A DNA stretch of 64,000 nucleotides from Tissierella simiarum (GCF_018917865.1 NZ_JAHLPM010000001.1:186001-250000); one strand, 5' to 3'. Shown: positions 1 to 8,644, counted from the first letter of the stretch. Numbers and translations are program-made. Notes: a model not told the origin generated them from the sequence alone.

Positions 1-574
1 TTTCATCTGCAAATTTCTGAGAAATAGGTCCTCCACCGATCATAACTTTATATTTATTTCTTATATTTCTTTGTTTTAACATATCTATTACAGTTTTCAT
101 ACCCATCATAGTTGTAGTCATCAGTGTTGACATACAAATAAAGTTTGCATTTACTTCTTCTGCTACATTTATAAATTTTTCCAATGGAACATCTCTGCCT
201 AAATCATATACTTCAATACCTGCAGATTCAGTCATTATTTTAACTAGATTCTTACCTATATCATGTGTATCCCCTTCAACAACTCCAATAACTACTTTTA
301 TAGGATTATCTGTAGATTCTTTTTCTATATGGGGTTTTAATATATCCAACCCTATGTTTAAAGTGTCTGAACAAGTAAGTACTTCTGGAAGAAAATATTC
401 TTGTTCCTCGTAGAGCTGCCCTACTTTATTCATTCCTGCCACCAAACCTTCTGTAATTGTTTTATCTGCTGGTATAAGTAATTCTAATGATTTATTACAG
501 AGCTCTTCTACTAATTCATCTTCCATTTCCACTACCGCTTCACTAATTTCCTGAAATAGTTTTTCTTCATTCAT
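1..574 (-). CDS. Corrinoid (B12-binding) methyltransferase protein, 3' truncated by window edge
   Basis: The visible 191 residues form an N-terminal helical cap (about 1-90) followed by the start of a cobalamin-binding Rossmann domain. The DxHxxG base-off cobalamin motif is visible as D-T-H-D-I-G near residues 102-107. This is the architecture of MtmC/MtbC/MttC-like corrinoid proteins, which carry a methyl group between a substrate methyltransferase and a second methyltransferase. The start is ATG at 574, preceded by an AAGGGGGT ribosome binding site. The partner methyltransferase is not in the window, so the substrate (methylamine, methanol, glycine betaine or a methoxy compound) cannot be told. 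The C-terminus lies beyond base 1. Confidence 0.9.
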   Translation of the reverse strand, partial: MNEEKLFQEISEAVVEMEDELVEELCNKSLELLIPADKTITEGLVAGMNKVGQLYEEQEYFLPEVLTCSDTLNIGLDILKPHIEKESTDNPIKVVIGVVEGDTHDIGKNLVKIMTESAGIEVYDLGRDVPLEKFINVAEEVNANFICMSTLMTTTMMGMKTVIDMLKQRNIRNKYKVMIGGGPISQKFADE

Positions 575-792
575 TCTATAACCCCCTTAATTTACTATCC
601 TTATTAAGTAATATTGTATATTAATTGGCAATAGTATTCTAATAAGTATTATTAATGCAGGATTTATTTGTTATAGACTAAAATAATAAAACAAGAGAAA
701 TGAATGAAAACTATAAAATTAAACACAAATAAAAAAATCCTAAAATTAGGATGATAAATAAAAACAATTTAATAAGGTTTTATTGTAGTAAT

Positions 793-820
793 AACCCCTA
801 AGCTTTTAAGCTTAAGGGTT
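793..820 (-). terminator. Hairpin at the end of the deacetylase gene
   Basis: A 13-bp stem with one mismatch (arms 793-805 and 808-820) overlaps the stop codon of the downstream end of the deacetylase-like gene. There is no good U-tract on the minus strand, so it may be a weak terminator. The 237 bases between 575 and 811 otherwise hold only a small inverted repeat near 726-741. Confidence 0.4.
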
Positions 821-1618
821 CAATTTTTCAATTTGTGATAAATATATAAATTCGATTCCTTGTTCCTGTAGCTTCTTAGACATCTTATCTATAACTTCGA
901 TTGTAATTTTTCCACCTTGACCTCCAACATGACCTATACCCACAGCATATCCTTTCTCTAAAGCTATTTGGCCAAGTTTTTCCATAGAATCTACTATATC
1001 TTGTTCTCTTTTAGAGTTATCTAAAAATATATCTCTATAGAAATATACTATATCTAACTCCTTTGTTAGCCTTTCTGCTACTGAATATTCACCAGTTCTA
1101 CTATCTAAAAAATATAATCCTTTTTCTTTAGCTACTTTTAAAACTTCCTTCATTATTCTTTCATTTTTCATTACTCTTGATCCCATATGATTATTTATAC
1201 CTTTAGCCCATTTTATTTCCTTAATCCCATCTTCTACGTTTTTTCTAACTTCCTCATTAGATTTAGCACAAGTTATTGGATTAGGTCCTGACCAACTAAT
1301 AGGTCCTGATTCTGATTCCATTGGTAGATGTAATATAATCTCCATCCCAGCATTATAGCATTTTTCTGAATCTATTTTACTATATTCTAAAAAAGGCATT
1401 ACAGCCCCAGTGATTGGAATATCTAATTTCATAAGTTCTTCTATCCCCTCTCCATTGTTTCCTAAATCATTTATTACTAAGGCTATGTACCCTTTCGGAG
1501 TGGCATTTGTCTGTATGCTTTTTTGTTTAAATATTATCCTAAATACAATAAATCCAACAATAAGAATTAATATTAACAACAAAACTAACAACATCCTTTT
1601 ATTTATATAAAGAAACAT
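812..1618 (-). CDS. Divergent polysaccharide deacetylase family protein
   Basis: A 268-residue protein with one N-terminal transmembrane segment (about residues 9-30), followed by an extracytoplasmic NodB-like barrel. It matches the divergent polysaccharide deacetylase (YibQ) pattern: V-I-N-D-L-G near the start of the domain, H-L-P-M-E mid-domain, N-N-H-M-G-S, and G-H-V-G near the C-terminus. The likely role is envelope polysaccharide or peptidoglycan metabolism, by family only. The frame stays open upstream to 1768, but ATG 1618 has an AGGGGG ribosome binding site 9 nt upstream and gives a clean signal-anchor, so I use it. It appears to be monocistronic. Confidence 0.8.
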   Translation of the reverse strand: MFLYINKRMLLVLLLILILIVGFIVFRIIFKQKSIQTNATPKGYIALVINDLGNNGEGIEELMKLDIPITGAVMPFLEYSKIDSEKCYNAGMEIILHLPMESESGPISWSGPNPITCAKSNEEVRKNVEDGIKEIKWAKGINNHMGSRVMKNERIMKEVLKVAKEKGLYFLDSRTGEYSVAERLTKELDIVYFYRDIFLDNSKREQDIVDSMEKLGQIALEKGYAVGIGHVGGQGGKITIEVIDKMSKKLQEQGIEFIYLSQIEKLNP

Positions 1619-1803
1619 TTTATAAAACCCCCTAGAAAAAACCTTGATAAAATAATTCTCTCTATTTATAAAGATATGACATGATATAAAATAATATTTT
1701 AAAAAAAGCTCTTTATTATGAAAAATAAAAGAGTAAATTTCAAAATGAAATCTACTCTTTTTTCTCATTGGTCTTAAAATATCTATTTCATTGTATATAA
1801 AAT

Positions 1804-2502
1804 TTAATCTCTACGACGTGATAAAAGTCTTAATATAATTAAGAACAAATTAATAAAGTCTAGATATAATGATAAAGCTCCTATTATTGCACTTTTCTTT
1901 TCTATACTTTCATCATAGAATCCTGTAGCACACATTGATTTCAATTTTTGTGTATCATATGAAATTAATCCTATAAATATTAGAACCCCTATATAAGATA
2001 TAACCCAAGATACTGTTTGACTTCCCATAAGCATATTCACTAAAGAAGCAATAATCATTCCAAAAAGTGCCATTAAACAAATATTTCCTACTTTAGTTAA
2101 GTCATTTTTTGTAACATATCCATATATGCTCATTACAACAAATGTTCCAGCAGTTATGATAAATGCTGCTGCTATAGATTCATAAGTATATAACAAGAAA
2201 ATAGAAGATAAAGTTAAGCCATTTACTACTGAATAAATAATAAATGCCAATGAAGCTGTTGAAAGCGACATTCTATTTATTCTTCTAGATAGAAAAGCAA
2301 CTAATGCTAACTCACCAAATATTAAACCATAAAAAACTACATCACTACTAAATATAAACATTAATATATTATAGCTTGAAACTGTTATTTTAGCAGTAAT
2401 TCCAGTTATAGATAAGGCAACTGCCATCCAAAGATAAACTCTAAGTATAAATTTTCTTTGTCGCTCTTCTACGTTATTTAAGTCCATTGTTTGTAAATTC
2501 AT
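1804..2502 (-). CDS. Bax inhibitor-1/YccA family membrane protein
   Basis: A 232-residue protein with seven hydrophobic segments filling residues 25-228 and a short basic C-terminus. The closing part, with a conserved Y-D-T-Q-K and a final L-Y-L-D-F-I-N-L-F, is typical of the BI-1/YccA/YetJ family. YetJ is a pH-sensitive calcium leak channel, and family members have been linked to membrane-protein quality control. The function here is by family only. ATG 2502 is preceded by AGGAGGT at good spacing. It stands alone between the deacetylase and sporulation genes. The 301 bases upstream (2503-2803) hold no gene I can support. Confidence 0.88.
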   Translation of the reverse strand: MNLQTMDLNNVEERQRKFILRVYLWMAVALSITGITAKITVSSYNILMFIFSSDVVFYGLIFGELALVAFLSRRINRMSLSTASLAFIIYSVVNGLTLSSIFLLYTYESIAAAFIITAGTFVVMSIYGYVTKNDLTKVGNICLMALFGMIIASLVNMLMGSQTVSWVISYIGVLIFIGLISYDTQKLKSMCATGFYDESIEKKSAIIGALSLYLDFINLFLIILRLLSRRRD

Positions 2503-2768
2503 ATTATAACCTCCTTCTTACTTAATTTTCGAATATTAATTTTACCATTTATTTTCATTAAATGCAATGAAGCAAATGTCCTATTTTAATTACTAAGCTT
2601 CTTCTAATTCTCAATCCTTTCCTCCCAATATCTTACACATGTTTTATTAGGTTTATATAATTATTAAATAATTTTTTAAGATATTTTCTCCTTATCATAC
2701 TATTATTCATCATTTTTCCACCTATTTCTATTTAAATATGCATTTTTTGGTATAAAATTTTCATAGTG

Positions 2769-3009
2769 CAACAGGTCAAACAAATTTTCAAAAGAAAAGG
2801 GGTATGTACTTGGATAAAAAAGTTAAACTATTTAAACTTATTCAACAAATAGAAGATACTAAAGTTCAACTCTATAATTTAATGCATGAAAATGATTACG
2901 ATCTAATTGATAAAGAAATTGTTGAACTAAGCCAATTATTGGATAAGCTTCTTTTAAAATATTATAATATAAAATAATATCTACTAATTAACTAATGTTT
3001 GACCTGTTG
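2769..3009. repeat. 14-bp perfect inverted repeat flanking the Spo0E-like gene
   Basis: CAACAGGTCAAACA at 2769-2782 is repeated as its exact reverse complement at 2996-3009. The two arms enclose the whole small Spo0E-like gene with short margins (22 nt before the ATG, 18 nt after the stop). The arms are too far apart (213 nt) for an ordinary terminator. They could be paired operators or the ends of a very small mobile cassette. No target-site duplication is obvious. Confidence 0.7.
2804..2977 (+). CDS. Spo0E-like sporulation regulatory protein (aspartyl-phosphate phosphatase)
   Basis: A 57-residue two-helix protein. The second helix carries S-Q-L-L-D-K-L-L, the Spo0E family signature S-x-x-L-D-x-L-I/L. 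Family members dephosphorylate Spo0A~P or related response regulators and so delay sporulation. Two starts are possible: ATG 2804, only 1 nt after AAAAGGGG, or TTG 2810 with a better 7-nt spacing (55 residues). The gene is alone and enclosed by a perfect 14-bp inverted repeat. It supports a spore-forming host. Confidence 0.8.
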   Translation: MYLDKKVKLFKLIQQIEDTKVQLYNLMHENDYDLIDKEIVELSQLLDKLLLKYYNIK

Positions 3010-3185
3010 TACAATTTATGGTTATTTTTTAGGTCTTTTGCCTATTATTTATTTTTTAAATAATCAACTTTAAACATTAACACTTTTCTCCAATCTGCAT
3101 AGACTGTTAAAGAGATTTAAATCTCAACGCCCTTGTTTTTCATCTTATTTCATACTTAAAACATTAACAATTTCTTAATAGTATC

Positions 3186-3194
3186 CATAGTCTA
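3186..3194 (+). promoter_or_regulatory. Possible sigma-K/sigma-E type -10 element
   Basis: CATAGTCTA fits the mother-cell pattern CATA-N3-TA. An AC dinucleotide 17 nt upstream could serve as the sigma-K -35 element. It lies about 50 nt upstream of the 43-residue Gly/Cys-rich protein. This is a short degenerate match in an A/T-rich region, so confidence is low. Confidence 0.3.
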
Positions 3195-3241
3195 ATATAT
3201 AAGGGTCCTTGTTCTTAATTTTTTATTAGGAGGTGCCTATA

Positions 3242-3373
3242 ATGGCAGATAATCAATGTCGTGGTGGATTATTTGGTGGTAGATGTGACGGTGGTATGGA
3301 TGACTCATTACTGTTCTTCTTCCTGCTTTTAGTAATTTTATTCTGCAACTGTGGTGGATTTGGTAGATGTTAA
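3242..3373 (+). CDS. Small Gly/Cys-rich membrane protein, possibly spore-associated
   Basis: A 43-residue protein with a Cys/Gly-rich N-terminus (R-G-G-L-F-G-G-R-C), one hydrophobic stretch of about 14 residues (L-L-F-F-F-L-L-L-V-I-L-F), and a C-N-C-G-G-F-G-R-C tail with three cysteines. ATG 3242 follows a strong AGGAGG. A rho-independent terminator lies just after the stop, so this is a real transcription unit. Similar tiny Gly-rich proteins are common in clostridia and bacilli and are often spore-coat or YjcZ-like. I infer a spore role from that and from the possible sigma-K element. No biochemical function is claimed. Confidence 0.7.
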   Translation: MADNQCRGGLFGGRCDGGMDDSLLFFFLLLVILFCNCGGFGRC

Positions 3374-3384
3374 CCTCTCTATGG

Positions 3385-3409
3385 GTCGGGGATTATCCCC
3401 GACTTTTTA
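3385..3409 (+). terminator. Rho-independent terminator of the 43-residue gene
   Basis: An 8-bp perfect GC-rich stem (GTCGGGGA / TCCCCGAC) with a 3-nt loop, followed directly by TTTTT. Confidence 0.88.
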
Positions 3410-3497
3410 TTAAAACAAATCATTTCATCAAACGCCCAAATATATTAAAAGTCAAATCTATACTATAAAAATTTATCCTTTCCTATGTATTATAAAA

Positions 3498-3536
3498 AAA
3501 TTGCCAGCGGAAAATAATATTTTCCGTTGGCAATTC
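3498..3536 (-). terminator. Terminator of the ABC exporter operon
   Basis: A 16-bp stem (TTGCCAGCGGAAAATA paired with its near-perfect complement, one G-T pair) is followed on the minus strand by a run of seven T. It lies directly downstream of the ABC ATPase stop. Confidence 0.85.
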
Positions 3537-3540
3537 TTTG

Positions 3541-4212
3541 TTAATACTCTATATGTCCATCTTTCATAGTAATAAGCCTACTTCCTATATTAGCATACTC
3601 TAGATTATGAGTAACCATAATAACCGAGTTCCCTCTTTTATGAAACTCTAATAAATTCTTTATCAACTCTTCAGAGTTTTGACTATCTAATGATCCTGTT
3701 GGTTCATCAGCTAAAATAATCTTAGGCATATTTATCAACGCTCTACAAAATGCTACTCTCTGCCTTTGTCCTACTGAAAGATTTTTAACTTTTTGGTTTA
3801 ATTTTGTATTTATTCCAGCAGATGAAGCTAATCCCTTAGCCCGTTCTTCTTTGGTTTTTAATAAAAATTTTTTATCAGAATATTTCATAGGTAGTAAAAT
3901 ATTATTTATAACAGTATCATTCTCAATTAAAGCAAAATCCTGAAGTAAATAGCCAAATAAATTATTTCTTAAATTAGCTTTCTTTTTAAAACTCATATTA
4001 TTAACTAATTCATCTCTTATAGTATATTTTCCACTTGTAGGCGATGTAATCAATCCTAAAATATTTAATAAAGTAGTTTTTCCACATCCTGATGGTCCCA
4101 TAATAATAATAAATTCATTTACTCCTACTTCCAAAGAAATTTCTTCTAAAGCAATACATCTTTGATACTTGGATTCATATATTTTACCGATATTTTCCAT
4201 TTTCAACAACAT
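3541..4212 (-). CDS. ABC transporter ATP-binding protein (MacB/LolD type)
   Basis: A 223-residue ATPase. Walker A is G-P-S-G-C-G-K-T-T (about 39-47), the signature is L-S-V-G-Q-R-Q-R-V, and Walker B is I-I-L-A-D-E-P-T-G-S-L-D-S, the form seen in MacB/LolD/BceA ATPases that pair with FtsX-like permeases. ATG 4212 has AGAGGTGA upstream. It is the third gene of a three-gene unit and starts 2 nt after the second permease half, so the ATPase and the two halves probably form one exporter. The terminator follows immediately. With the secreted orphan upstream this suggests peptide export or self-protection. Confidence 0.88.
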   Translation of the reverse strand: MLLKMENIGKIYESKYQRCIALEEISLEVGVNEFIIIMGPSGCGKTTLLNILGLITSPTSGKYTIRDELVNNMSFKKKANLRNNLFGYLLQDFALIENDTVINNILLPMKYSDKKFLLKTKEERAKGLASSAGINTKLNQKVKNLSVGQRQRVAFCRALINMPKIILADEPTGSLDSQNSEELIKNLLEFHKRGNSVIMVTHNLEYANIGSRLITMKDGHIEY

Positions 4213-4214
4213 AA

Positions 4215-5213
4215 CTAATCACCTCTCAAGAATGTTGCTTTATTTGTATTTTTGAAAAAATGAATTAATGATGGAATAAAAGAACAGATGAATAAAATAG
4301 CATATATACATAGTCCTTGTAGAAATACAATTGTTTCAAATTTTCCCATATTATAAGTCAAAATAGTTAATATAACCCCCGGTAAACTAATAATATTAAA
4401 AAGAAAAAGCATTCTCATTAAAATATCACTTTCACTAGCCCCTACAACGTAATGAATAGCATATTCTCTTGATTTTTTCTTATATGTTCCATCCAAAATA
4501 CATAAAACACCTATTATAGTTAAAAATAAAAAACATATTGGGGGAATTAAAATACAAAAATCAGATATCATCTTATCTATTTTAATTTCTAACTTTTTGG
4601 GAATAATTGTTAAAAATATAGTATTTTCATTAATTTGATTAACAAAAGAGTCTACCGTTTCTTCTGGGGGTGAAAATAGATTTAAATTACTTACTATTTG
4701 CACGAAATTTTTTGTATTTATTAAATGTTGGTTTTCCATAAGATTCTCACTAGAACTTAGATAAATATTTTTATCTTTTGTAGAATATATTGACTGTCCT
4801 GCTAATATAGTATCTATATTCCTATCTAATTTTTTTTCGTTTTCATTTATGTTTAAAAAAGGTATTGTACTAAATTCATTTATATTTTGCCAATTTCCAA
4901 ATAAGTAGATATTATCATCTTCAATAAAAAAAGAAAATCCAGAAGAGTATTCGCCCCCTGATAAAACTTCTTGTAAAGCGTATATGGATTTTTCAAAAGA
5001 GCCTGGCTTTTGTGTATTTATATAAACATCAAATACCACTGAATCTTTATCTTTATTCCATTTATATAAATAACTATAATTTTTAAATGATATATAACTT
5101 TGATAAGTAATTCCAGAAATCATAATAGACATAATAAAAATTTGAATGCTAAGTAAAATATTTATAATAATCCTATGTCTACAATCTTTTAATGCACATA
5201 TAAATTGTTTCAT
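4215..5213 (-). CDS. FtsX/MacB-like permease half-protein (second half)
   Basis: A 332-residue protein with one N-terminal transmembrane helix (about 10-35), an extracytoplasmic domain of roughly 170 residues, and three C-terminal helices ending at a basic tail. This is the MacB/FtsX half-unit topology. Its ATG at 5213 overlaps the stop of the preceding half (ATGA), implying translational coupling. The frame could begin at TTG 5237, but the coupled ATG is preferred. It resembles the second half of the about 700-residue bacteriocin-associated integral membrane proteins (DUF1430-like), here as a separate chain. That family assignment is from architecture and context, not from a search. Confidence 0.7.
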   Translation of the reverse strand: MKQFICALKDCRHRIIINILLSIQIFIMSIMISGITYQSYISFKNYSYLYKWNKDKDSVVFDVYINTQKPGSFEKSIYALQEVLSGGEYSSGFSFFIEDDNIYLFGNWQNINEFSTIPFLNINENEKKLDRNIDTILAGQSIYSTKDKNIYLSSSENLMENQHLINTKNFVQIVSNLNLFSPPEETVDSFVNQINENTIFLTIIPKKLEIKIDKMISDFCILIPPICFLFLTIIGVLCILDGTYKKKSREYAIHYVVGASESDILMRMLFLFNIISLPGVILTILTYNMGKFETIVFLQGLCIYAILFICSFIPSLIHFFKNTNKATFLRGD

Positions 5214-6280
5214 TTTTTCACCCAATTTCTTTCCCAATTATAGGAATATGTAATATAGTTAATTAAATAAACTGCTATATATATAGATGTTATTGGTATC
5301 CATACGGTTTCAAAATCAAGCAAATAATCTTTCTTATCCATCATAATAAATTTATAATATTCACTTGAAAATATAAAAGGTTGTAGTAAAGTACATATTA
5401 TTGCTCCACAAATTCCCCCTAATAATATACCTAAAAATATATGCTTCTTAGTCCTTAAAAAACTTGACTTTGTAGCACCAAAAATAAAATGTACATTTCT
5501 AATAAAATTTTCATTTCCTAATTCCCATCTAACGTAAAATAATATACTCAAAAGACCAAATATAACTGACATTACAATAAACTTAAACATTAAATCTGAT
5601 TTAAAAATTTCTTTAAACAAATATCTTTTATCTAATTCCAATATGCCAATCTTTTTGAAATTGGCATATTGAAATGCTGAATCATCGTGAAATGTTTTTT
5701 CGACATCTTGATATTCCCCCTTTGGGTTAATAATATAAAAGCTACCTATATATTCCCTTTCATTTATATATGGATATATATATTCTACATTTATACCGCT
5801 TATTGTTCCAATAAACTCTTTTTTACTTATAATTCCTATTAAATCATAATTCCTACCATTTATAACAGTAGTCCTTACCCCTTCACTATATTTCTTTGCT
5901 AAATAGCTATCTTCAATTGCTAATATTCTATCCCCTGATTGAAAGTCTGTTTTTTCAAAATACCTACCTTCCACGACCTGATGACTATAATTTAAATTTC
6001 CATCAACTATTGCTATTCCTGCTGAACCGTTAGCTTTAAATAATAATATTCCATTATCGTCTAAAATTTTATTATTCAAATTTTGTTTAAAATTTTCTCT
6101 TAAAATTTCTTCTGCAGAAAATGCACTATTTTCAATTTCAATGTATTCAAATTCCATATCTGAAAATATTGGATGAGTTTCTCTAGCATATAAAAATTCG
6201 AAATTTTTCCAGCCCATTATAAATAACATAGTTATCAATATACTAAGAAGTAAATGTATTACAAAAGATTTTCTTTTCAT
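5210..6280 (-). CDS. FtsX/MacB-like permease half-protein (first half)
   Basis: A 356-residue protein. It has a transmembrane helix at about 8-28, then a large external domain of about 190 residues with a MacB-like core (a G-R-Y-F motif, then D-R-I-L-A-I-E-D-S-Y-L-A), then three C-terminal helices. ATG 6280 is chosen because it is 9 nt after a GGAG site; a TTG at 6295 is the alternative. It is first in the permease-permease-ATPase operon. The two permeases are alike in topology but clearly different in sequence, so they probably form a heterodimer. The 527 nt upstream hold a decayed ORF. Confidence 0.7.
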   Translation of the reverse strand: MKRKSFVIHLLLSILITMLFIMGWKNFEFLYARETHPIFSDMEFEYIEIENSAFSAEEILRENFKQNLNNKILDDNGILLFKANGSAGIAIVDGNLNYSHQVVEGRYFEKTDFQSGDRILAIEDSYLAKKYSEGVRTTVINGRNYDLIGIISKKEFIGTISGINVEYIYPYINEREYIGSFYIINPKGEYQDVEKTFHDDSAFQYANFKKIGILELDKRYLFKEIFKSDLMFKFIVMSVIFGLLSILFYVRWELGNENFIRNVHFIFGATKSSFLRTKKHIFLGILLGGICGAIICTLLQPFIFSSEYYKFIMMDKKDYLLDFETVWIPITSIYIAVYLINYITYSYNWERNWVKK

Positions 6281-6543
6281 ATATTTTTTCTCCAATCATC
6301 AATTTGATAAAAGAATCAAAATTTATATAACAACTTTATAAAAATAGTTAGCATAATCTTAGTTTCATCCTATGTATTACTTTTGGAATAATTAATGATT
6401 AGCATTAGAGCATGAATCATAACATATTTAATTATAGCAATATAGCCAAGATTCATTTATTGTTGATATTTTTCATAAATCTCGTATTTGCATTATTCTT
6501 TATTAAATTTAAAAACTTATATTTTAAAGTCTTGTTTAACTGT

Positions 6544-6716
6544 TCATTTTTTATTAATAAATAGTTCATATTTCAAGTGATTATCAACTCTGTAGGAAAT
6601 TTTAGCTTCCTAATCTATAGTATCAATATATAACATTATGCCTTGTTTTCCTTCTATTAAAATCATACTACCAGTTTATCTCCAATTTCATCATAATCAA
6701 ATTTGATTGTTTCAGA
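6544..6716 (-). pseudogene. Decayed coding remnant, unknown family
   Basis: On the minus strand a stretch reads S-E-T-I-K-F-D-Y-D-E-I-G-D-K-L-V-V, then shifts frame into M-I-L-I-E-G-K-Q-G-I-M-L-Y-I-D-T-I-D. It meets an in-frame TAG at 6612-6610 and continues as E-A-K-I-S-Y-R-V-D-N-H-L-K-Y-E-L-F before TGA. The composition is protein-like across one frameshift and one nonsense codon. I do not recognise the family. It sits between the secreted orphan and the permeases and could be a lost member of that locus. A 12-bp inverted repeat (TTAGCTTCCTAA at 6602-6613; its complement at 6720-6731) brackets most of it. The rest of 6281-6807 shows nothing else. Confidence 0.35.
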
Positions 6717-6807
6717 TAGTTAGGAAGCTAAATAAGAATTATAAGTCTATAATTCAGGATTTCCCATATAGCATTATATAATAATCTTTAGATATATGTT
6801 TTCTTAA

Positions 6808-7245
6808 CTATTCTGCAAATTCTATACTCACTGGTTTTAAATTTAATTTATTTAAATTCATATTAAATAGTGTTTGTGGCCAATTCTCTCCATTGCCTGT
6901 CCAGAAGAAACCATGCTTAAAAATTGCTTTATCATGTCCAAAACCCCATATATCTCTTACTGTTTTTTCTCTAGAATAAATACTACTATCATATTTACTT
7001 TTCCCAACATCTGTATAATATCTACTTTCATCTGCTGTATTTTCATATTGAAACCATCCAAATGCGGCATGTCCACCACGTGAGTCATAATATGATGGCT
7101 TACATTGTATGTATCCAGTAAAAAATAATCCTATAGGTTTACTTTCTGTACTTTTTCCATAGTTTGGACTCTCTGCAAAAATAGTAAGTGATGATACACA
7201 TGTTATAATCAAGCCTAATACAAATATTCTAAAAAATTTTTTCAT
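6808..7245 (-). CDS. Secreted small protein, candidate bacteriocin-like precursor
   Basis: A 145-residue protein. It has a basic start, a hydrophobic core (F-V-L-G-L-I-I-T-C-V) and a likely signal peptidase site after I-F-A near residue 24. The mature part of about 121 residues is rich in Gly, Tyr, Trp, Phe and His (G-H-A-A-F-G-W-F-Q-Y; D-I-W-G-F-G-H-D; G-F-F-W-T-G-N-G-E-N-W) and has one cysteine. ATG 7245 follows a GGGGGAA site. It lies upstream of and on the same strand as a MacB-like exporter, the usual layout of lactococcin 972-like bacteriocins. The family match is not certain, and a non-antimicrobial secreted protein is possible. Confidence 0.55.
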   Translation of the reverse strand: MKKFFRIFVLGLIITCVSSLTIFAESPNYGKSTESKPIGLFFTGYIQCKPSYYDSRGGHAAFGWFQYENTADESRYYTDVGKSKYDSSIYSREKTVRDIWGFGHDKAIFKHGFFWTGNGENWPQTLFNMNLNKLNLKPVSIEFAE

Positions 7246-7500
7246 TATTTATTCCCCCTAAATTAACTTATTCTATATTTTTTACCCTATATTAAGTTGT
7301 CTATTTTTTATTTGTACACCATAAAATTATTTAATAAAGCTATCCCCCCTCTTACTTGTGGAATATCAAGTATAACAGTATACTCAAATATCCACAATTG
7401 ATATTTAGACATTTCATATGTGATTAACTATCTTACCCCCTTTTTGATATATTTTTATTAAAATTTAAAAAATAATTCATAAAAATAAAAAATTAGTAAT

Positions 7501-7708
7501 TTAGTTAATATAATTAAATTTTTATATCTGCATATTAGAATTCTTATTGGTGATAGAGGGAACAAGCCTATCGACAAATCTTATATGAAAGATTAAAGTT
7601 AATGAAAAATTTCCTATTACTGAAAATATTAACTCTATCTCCTTTAATGATAAAGACTTATATGATAAAAACATTATAAATTTAAGCTTAGATATGTTTA
7701 TAAGGTAA
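7501..7708 (+). pseudogene. Decayed coding remnant with frameshift
   Basis: An open stretch reading I-R-I-L-I-G-D-R-G-N-K-P-I-D-K-S-Y-M-K-D ends at a TAA. The next frame, overlapping at that point, continues K-V-N-E-K-F-P-I-T-E-N-I-N-S-I-S-F-N-D-K-D-L-Y-D and ends at TAA 7706-7708. The two pieces read naturally as one C-terminus broken by a single frameshift. No start or ribosome binding site is seen. The family is not recognised. Confidence 0.35.
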
Positions 7709-8452
7709 TTTCTATTATTTTTTGAATAAACGTCAGTTTTGTTTATATTAATAACTTATTTTACAATTAACTGTGTTTAAGTCGATATATAATCTAGTTT
7801 ATTAATCTCTATTTTAAGTTCTCTAATCCCATAGTTATTTCTACTTACTCTAACTGTTTCTATTATTATTTTAAACATCATTTTATATTTAATAATTTCA
7901 CAATTATACTATCAAATAGTAATTTAAGAAGGAATTTAAAATTTATCTTTTCATCTCTACTAAAAGCAACAACTGAACTTATCTAAGAAAGTATTATCTT
8001 CCAATTTTCGCAAGTTGAATTTGTCAATAATATCGTTTTGCTACCTAAAGTTATTCCTAAAATTCCTTCTAAGCTATGCTAAATTTAGATTCTACTTTTG
8101 AAATTTGTAAAAACTATATAAATAAAAAATAGCAATAGTACATACAATACTAGATTCACATTTATAGCCTATATATCCTAATTTGAAAATATCTTTTCTA
8201 TATAATCAGTATGATAATGTTAATAAAAAATAATAGGGTGATAATTGTGATAATTCCTTTATATCAAACTAAATATACTTTAAGATTGCTTTCTACTATA
8301 CCACAATTAACAATTAACACAATTTGATACTAAGTCATTTTACTTCATTATTTATCCATTCTTAATTGCTTTTGGTTGGTAAAAAAGGTGAATTTCTTGA
8401 CAATAAACCTATTTATTATAATAAGAATAATTGCTTTAAATCAAAAAAATCC

Positions 8453-8490
8453 AAAACCGTATAGAATCCAAGAATTCTATACGGTTTTTC
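8453..8490. terminator. Strong hairpin, bidirectional terminator type
   Basis: A 15-bp perfect stem (arms 8453-8467 and 8474-8488) with A-run and T-run flanks. It would stop transcripts in either direction. No intact gene directly abuts it on the left. Confidence 0.65.
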
Positions 8491-8644
8491 TTCATATTTT
8501 CAACCATTCTTTGTCCAGTGTCTTACAATAGAACAAACTATTATACATTATCCCATCTAATTCACGTATTCTATATCATCCACTCACCATAATCCCTATG
8601 TTTATAGGAATAGAAGCTAATACATTTTTTAGCATTAATCATAC

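Noticed and set aside
3111-3126. Palindrome GAGATTTAAATCTC as an operator
   Set aside because: A short A/T-centred palindrome in an A/T-rich gap, with no promoter element placed sensibly around it.
6602-6731. MITE bounded by the 12-bp inverted repeat
   Set aside because: The segment between the arms has coding-like character, no target-site duplication is visible, and no second copy was seen in the window.
8249-8329. 26-codon plus-strand ORF starting GTG with an AGGGTG site
   Set aside because: Too short, low complexity and inside a decayed region; could be chance.
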